Shown here one piece after another: positions 52,633 through 59,830 of a stretch of 64,000 nucleotides of DNA. A program made the translations under genes and the position numbers. A model generated the notes under the pieces. It saw only the letters and a list, made by a program, of their open reading frames with translations. It made no database searches and had not been told where the DNA came from. Within the stretch, counting starts at the first letter, position 1, and each line of letters opens with the position of its first letter. The stretch is from an uncultured Collinsella sp. (GTDB taxonomy: Bacteria > Actinomycetota > Coriobacteriia > Coriobacteriales > Coriobacteriaceae): contig URPJ01000003.1 in NCBI GenBank assembly GCA_900549745.1, positions 1-64,000 of the forward strand, in the 5' to 3' direction.

Positions 52633-54855
52633 CTACACGATTTGGTTCACGTGCGTCTCGTCGTCGAACTTGGCGGCACCGGGCTCAACGTCCTGGGGAG
52701 CGGCGGCGTCCACCAGAGCCTGCTTGAGCTCGGTGTACTGACGCTCCACCTCGCCCTCAGCCCAGACCTGGTCGGCGATAGCGTCGACCTGGCAGGCGGA
52801 GAACTTGTCCTCGGGCGTATGCGAGACCGGGTCGACCTTGTGAATGGTCAGCTCGTTGCACTTGCCGATCCACCACTGGTAGGTCATGTAGACCGTGCCC
52901 TTGTTGATGCGATCGCTCACGTCGGCACGGCTGTATACCTGGCCGCGGCGGCTGTGAATCGAGACGATGTCGCCATTCTTGATGCCGCGCGCCTGGGCGT
53001 CCGCGGGATTCATGCGGACAAAACCGGGCTCGTCGGCAAGCAGCGCCAGCGTCTTGCAGTTGCCGGTCATCGAGCGGCAGCTGTAGTGGCCGACCTCGCG
53101 GACGGTGCACAGGATGAGCGGGTACTCATCGTCGGGAAGCTCGGAGGGCGCCTCCCAGTCGTGCGCCATCAGGTTGGCACGGCCATCCTTGGTGGTGAAC
53201 TTGCCACCAGCGAACATGTCAGGCGTACCGTGGTCGTTCACATCGGTGCTCTTGACGGGCCACTGGGCGTAACCGCCCTCGGGAGCCATCTTCTCGTAGG
53301 TCGCGCCCACAAAGTTGGGGCACAGGCTAATGCACTCGTTCCAGATCTGCTCGGTGTTGTCGTAGTGCATGGGATAGCCCATGCGCGTAGACAGGTCCGC
53401 GAAGATCTCCCAGTCGTGACGGCACTCGCCCTTGGGCGGAACAGCCGCGTCAAAGTGCTGGAAGCTACGGTCGGATGCAGTAAAGACACCCTCGTGCTCG
53501 CCCCAAGAGGTAGCGGGCAGGATGACGTCGGCGAGCATGGTCGTCTGCGTCATAAAGATGTCCTGGCAAATGAACAGATCCAGCTCGGAGAGCGTCTTGC
53601 GCATACCGGCCGAATCGGGCTCGGTCTGCACCGGGTCCTCGCCGTAGTTGTAGAAGCAGTGCACCTTGCCCTCGTCGACCAGGTGGCCCAGGTCGGTGAG
53701 CTTGTAGCCCTCCTCGAGCGGGAGCTTTTCCTCGGGCACGCCCCAAGCCTTGGCAAACTTGGCACGCACCGCCGGGTCGGCGACCTTCTGGTAGCCAGGG
53801 TACAGGTTGGGCAGCATGCCCATATCGCAGGAGCCCTGGACGTTGTTCTGGCCACGCACGGGCGCGAGGCCGGAATTGGGTTTGCCGATCTGGCCGGCAA
53901 CGCAGGCGATGGAGGCGATGGTGTGCACCGTCTTCAGGTTCTGCTTCTGCTGGCATACGCCCATACCCCAGCCAATGATGGCAGAGGGCTTCGCCGTGGC
54001 GTACATCTCGGCAGCTTGGTGGATCAACGCGGGCTCGACACCCGTGATGTCCTGTACGGATTCGGGAGTGTAGTTCTTGATGGTCTCCCACCATTCGTCA
54101 AAGCCGTTCGTGTGCTCGGCGACGAAATCCTTGTCGTAGAGGCCATCGTTGACCAAGCAGTTTGCAAAGGCGTTGAGGAACGCAACGTTGCAACCGTTCT
54201 TGATCGGAAGGTAGAGATCGGCGATACGCGCGGTTTCGATATGGCGCGGGTCGGCGACGATGATCTTGCAACCCTTTTCTTTGGCTCGCACGATACGCCT
54301 TGCGACGATGGGGTGCGAATCGGCAGGGTTATAGCCGAAGAGGAAAATGCAGCCCGCATCCTCCATACCGGGGATGGAGCATGACATGCAACCTGAACCA
54401 ACCGTGTCCATCAGACCGAGGACAGTAGGGCCGTGTCAAGTACGGGCGCAGTTGTCCACGCTGTGGGTGCCGATGCACGCACGCGTAAACTTCTGCATGA
54501 CGTAGTTCGCCTCATTGCCGCCGCCTCGCGAAGAGCCGGTGGTCATGACAGCGTTAGGACCATATTCGTCAATTATGGCCTGCATCTTAGATGCGGTGAA
54601 ATCCAGTGCCTCGTCCCAGCTTACGCGCTCAAGATCCGCGCCCTTAGTGCGGCGGATCATCGGGTGCAGTACGCGAGGAGTCAAGATCTTGGTGTCGTTG
54701 ATGAAGTCGTAGCCGCTCATGCCCTTAAGGCACAGCTCGCTCTGGTTGGTGATGCCGTTGAGCGGTTCGGTGCCCACGACCTGGCCGTTTTGGACCAAGA
54801 GGTTAAACTGGCAACCGGCTCCGCAATACGGGCAGATCACTTTATGCTTCTCCAT
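52633..54855 (-). CDS. fdhF: Formate dehydrogenase H, selenoprotein with Sec140 encoded by in-frame UGA
   Basis: 740 residues read from ATG 54855 to 52633 through an in-frame TGA at 54436-54438. The start is chosen from GGAAGGAGGG seven bases upstream. The N-terminal [4Fe-4S] motif is CPYCGAGCQFNLLV...CLKG. The catalytic site reads DNCARTUHGPTVLGLMDTVG, matching the E. coli enzyme, and the Sec is residue 140 exactly as there. FLFGYNPADSHPIVARRI and the C-terminal dinucleotide-binding region (VREVGHYSCRSMTGNCKTLA) follow. It oxidises formate to CO2 with a Mo-bisMGD cofactor and passes electrons to the HydN/HyfA ferredoxins. Without Sec decoding it looks like two genes. Confidence 0.95.
54405..54438 (-). 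promoter_or_regulatory. SECIS element of fdhF
   Basis: After the UGA and 18 bases, TGTCC-TC and GA-T-GGACA form a stem with a bulged U and the apical loop GGTCT. E. coli fdhF has the same loop (AGGUCU) at nearly the same distance and a bulged U in the stem. This is the SelB binding site. Confidence 0.85.
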
Positions 54856-54929
54856 GACACCCTCCTTCCTTTCTCTGCTACCGAATACTCGGTACTTATT
54901 TGACAATCATTGGGCCTGTCGCCCGACGC

Positions 54930-55448
54930 TTACGCCTCGTTTTCGATGGTGGCGCGGGCACGTTCGGCAGTCAGTTCTGCCAGACGCTCCTCGTCCACCA
55001 GGGTGAGGCCCTTGGTCGGACACGCCTCGGCACACGCCGGACCGCCGGGACGGTCCACGCACAGGTCGCACTTGAGCACGAAGCTCTTAGTCTGCGAACC
55101 CACGCGCACGTCCCCCATCAAGACGGGGACCTGCGTGGTCGCCACGCTCACGGCGCCAAAGGGGCATGCCATGACGCAGCTCTTGCAGCCGATGCAGTTG
55201 TCCTCGTTGACGCCGATGCGATGGTTCTTTGGATCAAAGAACAAGGCGCCCGTAGGACAGGCCTTCGCGCACGGAGCGTCCTCGCAGTGGTGACATGCCA
55301 CCGGCGCGGAGATCTCGTAGGTGCGCGTCACGCGCAAGCGAGGTGCGGCGATGTTGCCGGGAATATCGTGTGCCTCGATGCACGCCGCCATACAGGTTTG
55401 GCACCCAATGCAGCGTGAAGAATCAGCCACGACTCGTTTATTGCCCAT
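54930..55448 (-). CDS. hydN: Electron-transfer ferredoxin of formate dehydrogenase H (HydN-like)
   Basis: 172 residues from the ATG at 55448 (MGNKRVVADSSRCIGCQTCMAACIEAH), preceded by AGGAGGGAG. Four [4Fe-4S] clusters are indicated by CIGCQTCMAACIEAH, CHHCEDAPCAKACP, CIGCKSCVMACPFG and CDLCVDRPGGPACAEACP. It is the first gene of the operon, 74 bases upstream of fdhF, the same order as hydN-type genes elsewhere. It probably delivers electrons from FdhF to the membrane complex or serves in FdhF maturation. It is distinct from the shuttle subunit at 51937-52554. Confidence 0.9.
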   Translation of the reverse strand: MGNKRVVADSSRCIGCQTCMAACIEAHDIPGNIAAPRLRVTRTYEISAPVACHHCEDAPCAKACPTGALFFDPKNHRIGVNEDNCIGCKSCVMACPFGAVSVATTQVPVLMGDVRVGSQTKSFVLKCDLCVDRPGGPACAEACPTKGLTLVDEERLAELTAERARATIENEA

Positions 55449-55625
55449 GTTGTTCACTCCCTCCTGAATCCCTTGTCGGAGAGACCCTGTCGACATTGAC
55501 CCAAGCCGCCCGTGGCCTGGCATCGACGAATCGAATGCATGCGGCGAAACATGCACTCGGTAGAGTTTCTCCAACGATATACAGGTTAAATATACGCAGT
55601 TGCAGGGGGCAAACTTGAGCATAGG

Positions 55626-55651
55626 CCCTGCAATACGGGTGTATTGCAGGG
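55626..55651. promoter_or_regulatory. Perfect 11-bp inverted repeat upstream of the formate hydrogenlyase operon
   Basis: CCCTGCAATAC (55626-55636) and GTATTGCAGGG (55641-55651) with a four-base GGGT spacer, 178 bases upstream of hydN. The plus-strand sequence continues with GGTTTTGG. It could be the operator of a formate or redox regulator, or an RNA hairpin. A region with TATATT/TATATC -10-like boxes for the minus strand lies between it and hydN (about 55575-55600). Confidence 0.55.
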
Positions 55652-55810
55652 GTTTTGGCAGGTTGGAATTATTCTCTAGAAGCTATAAAGGTGAGTGTAT
55701 TACATGCGTACATCCAAGGGAGATTTCACGCTCGTTTCTGAAAGATGTAGTACGTTTGTAATATCGTTTACACTCAATTACTCTAGTGCAATAAAGTAGT
55801 GGTTGTAAGA

Positions 55811-55828
55811 TTGGCTATTATTAGCCGA
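55811..55828 (+). promoter_or_regulatory. Palindrome upstream of the toxin-antitoxin pair
   Basis: TTGGCTA-TTAT-TAGCCGA, a 7-bp inverted repeat with one mismatch, starting 66 bases before the antitoxin ATG. TTGTAA precedes it. A promoter-overlapping palindrome is the usual autoregulatory operator for ribbon-helix-helix antitoxins; this is inference. Confidence 0.4.
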
Positions 55829-55876
55829 TGTTGTATTTGACTATTCAAATTGCACGCTCATTAAGGGAGGCCAGTG

Positions 55877-56200
55877 ATGTCATCGACTCAAAAACGAGCC
55901 ATCCTGCAGGTGCGCATTCGCGAGGAAGACAAGCAGCATGCCGAGCGTCTCTACGACGCCATGGGCACATCGCTCGCCGAGGCTGTCCGTCTATTTGTCG
56001 CGCAGAGTATTTTGATGCGCAAGCTCCCCTTTCAGCCGGTCGCCGTGCGCTCCAAGGACGGCACGTCCGCCTATGGACTGCTCAAAGCATATGGGGACCC
56101 CAATCGCCGCTCCGAGGAGCGCAATGCCTGGATTGAATACCTAGCCACAGAAAGCGACGAGTCGGTTTTGGGTCCCGAGGAAGTAGATATCCATGAGTAG
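55877..56200 (+). CDS. RelB/DinJ-like antitoxin
   Basis: 107 residues from the ATG at 55877 (GGGAGG seven bases upstream; a GTG three bases earlier is also in frame). The N-terminal part KRAILQVRIREEDKQHAERLYDAMGTSLAEAVRLFVAQSI is a ribbon-helix-helix domain of the RelB/DinJ type. The C-terminal part is acidic (ESDESVLGPEEVDIHE) and likely wraps the toxin. Its last codons overlap the start of the PIN gene by eight bases, as in type II toxin-antitoxin operons. It should bind its own promoter. Confidence 0.8.
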   Translation: MSSTQKRAILQVRIREEDKQHAERLYDAMGTSLAEAVRLFVAQSILMRKLPFQPVAVRSKDGTSAYGLLKAYGDPNRRSEERNAWIEYLATESDESVLGPEEVDIHE

Positions 56201-56669
56201 CACCATCATCGACGAGACCGTCATCCTTCGCTACCTGCTTGACGACGACGAGGTCCTGTCACCGCGCGCTGCCAAGGTCATCGCCACGCGCACCGCACGT
56301 GTCTACCCCGAAATCATCACGCGCGTCGTGGTCACGCTGCGCGACGTCTATAAGGTTCCCCGCGTTGAAATTGCTGCGGCCATGAAAAGGATGCTCGATG
56401 ACGTCATGGTCGACGAGCCCACCATTGTCGCCCTTGCCGTCAAACTCTTCGGCAAGACCCATATGGACTTTACCGACTGCCTCCTCGCAGCCCGAACCGC
56501 CATCTACAACGATGATGTCGTGAGCTTTGGCAAGCCCATCATCCAAGGCATGATCGACTACCGCCGCCAGCGCCAAACCGCCGCCGACGCCCGCAGCCGA
56601 AGCACCGACGCCCGCGGACACGGCACCGACTCCACCATCGACAAGCTCCGCCACCACGGTCGCCACTAA
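56193..56669 (+). CDS. PIN-domain toxin of a type II toxin-antitoxin pair
   Basis: 158 residues. The PIN fold acidic residues appear in TIIDETVILRYLLDDDE (first Asp), ETVIL/EIITRVVVTL (Glu) and HMDFTDCLLAARTA (TDCLLAA, the conserved Asp). PIN toxins are Mg-dependent RNases that cleave tRNA or mRNA. The C-terminal ~30 residues (RRQRQTAADARSRST...) are low complexity and unlike the domain. It is coupled to the RelB-like antitoxin, which is a less usual partner for a PIN toxin than VapB. Confidence 0.8.
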   Translation: MSSTIIDETVILRYLLDDDEVLSPRAAKVIATRTARVYPEIITRVVVTLRDVYKVPRVEIAAAMKRMLDDVMVDEPTIVALAVKLFGKTHMDFTDCLLAARTAIYNDDVVSFGKPIIQGMIDYRRQRQTAADARSRSTDARGHGTDSTIDKLRHHGRH

Positions 56670-56715
56670 CCGGCAGGCAACGGCATCGCCGGCCCCTCAG
56701 CCCCATCCCCTCCTA

Positions 56716-56782
56716 AGTTGCGGTGAAATACGGACTGTTTCATGCCTTTAAAGGCCTCGATAGTCCGTATTTCACCGCAACT
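56716..56782. repeat. AGTTGCGG hairpin element, copy 3
   Basis: The 21-bp arms 56716-56736 and 56762-56782 are perfectly complementary, with outer AGTTGCGGTGAAATA and inner CGGACT; two flanking bases also pair. The loop contains the small palindrome GCCTTTAAAGGC. The left flank is CCCATCCCCTCCTA. It lies between convergent genes (PIN toxin and AbiEi-like) and may terminate both. Confidence 0.85.
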
Positions 56783-56810
56783 TATTGAAGGTTGGCTGCG
56801 AACGATTTCT

Positions 56811-57812
56811 CTATCGGGAGTCGGCGTAGGGTTTTGTTGTCGGAATACCGTAACCGCGCATCATGGCACCGAACGATTCTACTTCGTAGGTGTCCGAGAG
56901 TTTGAAATGAATGACGTTGTGGCCCATGGCGCGAAGGTTCGCATCGCGCATGAGGGCCGCTCGATAGGTTTTTGCCGCCGCTTGCTCCGGATCATTTTGA
57001 GCTTCGTCTTCAAACTTACCCAGCCCATGCAGCTCTGCCAGCGTCCATGAGCCGTCTGGCATCTGCCAGCCATAATCTGCTAGATAATAGCCAGCGTTTC
57101 CTGGTCGCGGTATCTCAACTTGAAGCTCAGGCGCGGCAACCCCAGCGAGAATCATCGCTGCTCTCGCCTCGGACTCGCCGCCATTGTCTGACCTGCCATC
57201 CATATGCTCAAAAACGTCAAAAGCACGCGCGATGCCATGCAACCCTCGGCAATTTGCCTGCGCATATGCCCGCAGCTCTTCGCGTTCGACATCGTACTCA
57301 CGGGCCAAGCCATCGACATAGCCCAGCGCATAACGAAAGGCGCTCGTTCGAGCGATATCAACAACCGTTCGATACGGATCCGTCAGCGTAAACAGACCGA
57401 GACGCCACACTTCGCCCACCCGCCAGCGCTTGTATTCAACGAACTCATACGTATCACGCCTTGTAGACCGTGGCAGCAGTACTTGCACTTTATCCAGAAG
57501 CGTATACGCCGAGCCGATGCCGTAGAGCAGCGCTGCTGTCGATCCGCAAAACACAGCATCCGGTTCAACGACCGCAATAGCGGATGCCAGCTGAAAGATG
57601 CGATCTTCAACCCCAAGATTATTCCAATAGACCGGATCCGCATACACGTGGTTGTAAAGACGAAGCATGAGCTCTTCCTGCATAAGCTCACGCGCACGGC
57701 GTTCATCCCAAGGATCAATTGTTATAAGCAGGTGTCCATCTTGATGAATTCCAACGGCCGAGAATAGCATTCTTGCATATGACTGCGGAAAATGTTTGCC
57801 TTTATCGAGCAT
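56811..57812 (-). CDS. AbiEi-like protein with C-terminal endonuclease-like (Vsr/DUF559-type) region
   Basis: 333 residues from the ATG at 57812; the frame opens at 57833. The middle region AVFCGSTAALLYGIG...VQVLLPRSTRRDTYEFVEYKRW...LTDPYRTVVDIARTSAFRYALGYVDGLAREY resembles AbiEi-type antitoxin C-terminal domains. The last ~100 residues, with ESEARAAMILAGVAAPELQVEIP..YYLADYGWQMPDGSWTLAELHG and NLRAMGHNVIHFKL, look like a Vsr/DUF559 PD-(D/E)xK nuclease fold. No AbiEii nucleotidyltransferase partner is adjacent. The function is unknown; a defence role is possible. Confidence 0.55.
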   Translation of the reverse strand: MLDKGKHFPQSYARMLFSAVGIHQDGHLLITIDPWDERRARELMQEELMLRLYNHVYADPVYWNNLGVEDRIFQLASAIAVVEPDAVFCGSTAALLYGIGSAYTLLDKVQVLLPRSTRRDTYEFVEYKRWRVGEVWRLGLFTLTDPYRTVVDIARTSAFRYALGYVDGLAREYDVEREELRAYAQANCRGLHGIARAFDVFEHMDGRSDNGGESEARAAMILAGVAAPELQVEIPRPGNAGYYLADYGWQMPDGSWTLAELHGLGKFEDEAQNDPEQAAAKTYRAALMRDANLRAMGHNVIHFKLSDTYEVESFGAMMRGYGIPTTKPYADSR

Positions 57813-57997
57813 GGCCAACCCCATAACCATCACGGCGGAGAGAATACCATTACGCTATCGCATGCTTCCGTCCGCAGGCCTTGCCAAAAGCTGACCAAAA
57901 GCTTGACGTCGCAGGTCAGAGCTTCAAAAAATATTTCCACTCTCGGTAGACGGTCGCTACGACCCTCCCAACGGCATCAAAATCCAACCTTACAAAT

Positions 57998-58064
57998 AGT
58001 TGCGGTGAAATACGGACTACATGGGCCATAAAAGCCGGAAAACAGTCCGTATTTCACCGCAACT
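57998..58064. repeat. AGTTGCGG hairpin element, copy 4
   Basis: The 21-bp arms 57998-58018 and 58044-58064 are perfectly complementary with the same sequence as copy 3. The loop carries GGCC..GCC. The right flank TAGGAGGGGATGTGGGG is the reverse complement of the left flank of copy 3, so the copy is inverted. It lies between the tRNA cluster and the AbiEi-like gene. Confidence 0.85.
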
Positions 58065-58100
58065 TAGGAGGGGATGTGGGGTCCCCGGTATGTATATGAA

Positions 58101-58134
58101 AACGGCTCTGGCACCAAATAGAGCCAAAGCCGTT
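58101..58134 (-). terminator. Terminator of the tRNA-Pro/tRNA-Gly unit
   Basis: AACGGCTCTGGC and GCCAAAGCCGTT form a 12-bp stem with one wobble pair, followed on the minus strand by TTTTC. It begins 12 bases after tRNA-Gly. Confidence 0.75.
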
Positions 58135-58146
58135 AAAACTATCCTA

Positions 58147-58220
58147 TGGAGCGGGCGACGGGAATCGAACCCGCGTCATCAGCTTGGAAGGCTGGGGTTC
58201 TACCATTGAACTACGCCCGC
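58147..58220 (-). tRNA. tRNA-Gly (anticodon TCC)
   Basis: 74 bases including encoded CCA. Acceptor GCGGGCG/CGCCCGC, D-arm GTTCAATGGTAGAAC, anticodon loop CTTCCAA with TCC, T-loop GGTTCGATTCC. Six bases separate it from tRNA-Pro upstream. Confidence 0.96.
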
Positions 58221-58226
58221 AAGATA

Positions 58227-58303
58227 TGGTCGGGACGACAGGATTTGAACCTGCGACATCCTGCTCCCAAAGCAGGCGCGCTACCAAACTGCGCCACGTC
58301 CCG
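58227..58303 (-). tRNA. tRNA-Pro (anticodon TGG)
   Basis: 77 bases including encoded CCA. Acceptor CGGGACG/CGTCCCG, D-arm GCGCAGTTTGGTAGCGC, anticodon stem CCTGC/GCAGG with loop TTTGGGA (TGG), T-loop GGTTCAAATCC. It starts the two-tRNA unit. Confidence 0.96.
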
Positions 58304-58394
58304 AAGGTGTTGAGCAGCTAAGGTCTAAACCTTGCGTGTCCCAAAGCGAAGGAAATTATAGGGGAGACTCCCCGCCTGTGCAAGCGCAGAAACC

Positions 58395-59753
58395 CTAGCT
58401 CCTCGAATGTGCGACAAACCGGCTGTGGAGCAGACCGATCGCAAACGCCACCACGGCGACCGGCGCCCACGCGGCGCCGATATCTGCCAGGGGAAGCGCA
58501 TCAAAGGGCAGCCACGTGCCCCCAAAGAACGCATCGCGGACCGAGGTGATCACGCTCTGCACGGCAACCACACCGCCGACCCAGACCCACACCTGCGGAT
58601 GAGCGTCGCAAAAGCCGTGTACCAAACCCATGAGAACCAGCACGATGGCGACGGGATACAAGGCGTTAAGCATGGGCACCGAGAACATAAGGATCACGTC
58701 GAGGCCCACGTTGGAGAGCACGCACGAAAACGCTGCGAACACAAAGGCGAGAACCGCAAAGGGACGGCGCATGGCCTCCTCGGAAGCCTCCGCTCCCCCT
58801 TTAACCACATACGTCTCGCAGAAGTAGCGCGAGCAGCAGCTGATGAGGCCGATGCACACGTTCATGCAGGCGAGGAAGAAGATGGCGAAGACCACGACCG
58901 TGCCGGCAAGGCCAAAGTGCATGGAGGCAGAGCGGGCAAGGATGGCGGCGCCGTTGGTGGCGTCGGGCATCACGGTGCCGAGCTGCATTCCGGCAAGGCC
59001 CAAGCCACAGTAGATGATGGCCATGAGCACGCCGGCGATAACGCCGGAACGCGAAATCTCAAAGGCCACGCGCTTGTCATCGGTAACACCCAGCTCGTGG
59101 ATGGTCTCGGCGATGATGATGCCGAAGGCGAGCGACGCGAGCAGGTCCATGGTCTGATAGCCGGTCAAAAAGCCCTGCACGGCAGCGCCTGCATCGTAGG
59201 GAGCCTGAGGCACGGCAGCGGGTCCCAGCGGCGAGATCACGGCAGCACCCACAACCAGCACGATGAGCGCAATGAGCGCAGGGCCCGTAATGCGGCCGAG
59301 CACGCGTGTTATGACACCCGGACGCAGCGTGAGCACAAACGCGACGACAAAGAAGCCAACGGCAAACACCAGACGAGCCGTGCCAAGCGAAACGCCCTCG
59401 GGCAGCAGCGGCACCAGCATCTCGAAGGCCGTGGAGCTCGTACGCGGAATGGCCAGGCACGGGCCGATGGCCAGATACACCGCCGCGACAAAGAACTCAC
59501 CGAACTTGGGGTGCACGCGGCCGGCAAGCTCGCGCGCCGTTCCGGCAAGCGCCACGGCGATAAAGCCCATGACGGGCAGGCCGATGGCGGCAATCAAAAA
59601 GCCAACCATGGCAAGCGGTGTGGCCGTGCCGGCCTGGAGCGCCAGCAACGGCGGAATGATGAGGTTACCGGCGCCAAAGAGCATCGAGAACAGCGCAATG
59701 CCGACGGTAACGACATGGTCGGAGCGCAGGCCGCGCGGAGCGGATGAGGCCAT
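58395..59753 (-). CDS. brnQ: Branched-chain amino acid transport system II carrier protein
   Basis: 452 residues from the ATG at 59753 (MASSAPRGLRSDHVVTVG), preceded by GAAAGG; the frame is open further upstream across a terminator. Twelve membrane segments begin with ALFSMLFGAGNLIIPPLLALQAG, the BrnQ/LivII signature, and GYQTMDLLASLAFGIIIAETIHELG is also typical. It imports leucine, isoleucine and valine with Na+ or H+. It lies after the aminotransferase gene but is separated by a strong terminator, so it is probably its own unit. Confidence 0.92.
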   Translation of the reverse strand: MASSAPRGLRSDHVVTVGIALFSMLFGAGNLIIPPLLALQAGTATPLAMVGFLIAAIGLPVMGFIAVALAGTARELAGRVHPKFGEFFVAAVYLAIGPCLAIPRTSSTAFEMLVPLLPEGVSLGTARLVFAVGFFVVAFVLTLRPGVITRVLGRITGPALIALIVLVVGAAVISPLGPAAVPQAPYDAGAAVQGFLTGYQTMDLLASLAFGIIIAETIHELGVTDDKRVAFEISRSGVIAGVLMAIIYCGLGLAGMQLGTVMPDATNGAAILARSASMHFGLAGTVVVFAIFFLACMNVCIGLISCCSRYFCETYVVKGGAEASEEAMRRPFAVLAFVFAAFSCVLSNVGLDVILMFSVPMLNALYPVAIVLVLMGLVHGFCDAHPQVWVWVGGVVAVQSVITSVRDAFFGGTWLPFDALPLADIGAAWAPVAVVAFAIGLLHSRFVAHSRS

Positions 59754-59786
59754 AGGCACACCTTTCGGGTCGAAACAAAAACGGGA

Positions 59787-59811
59787 CGGGCAAATACACC
59801 CGTCCCGCAAG
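59787..59811 (-). terminator. Terminator of the selD-yedF-aminotransferase operon
   Basis: CGGGACGGG and CCCGTCCCG form a 9-bp stem with an 8-base loop. On the minus strand it is followed by TTTTTGTTT. It lies 20 bases after the aminotransferase stop. Confidence 0.85.
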
Positions 59812-59830
59812 TATAAACGGTCTAGCAGCT

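Noticed and set aside
54411..54441. fdhF as two genes or a pseudogene because of an internal stop
   Set aside because: The stop is TGA at the exact Sec position, the flanking sequence matches FdhF, a SECIS follows, and selA, selB, selC and selD are all present.
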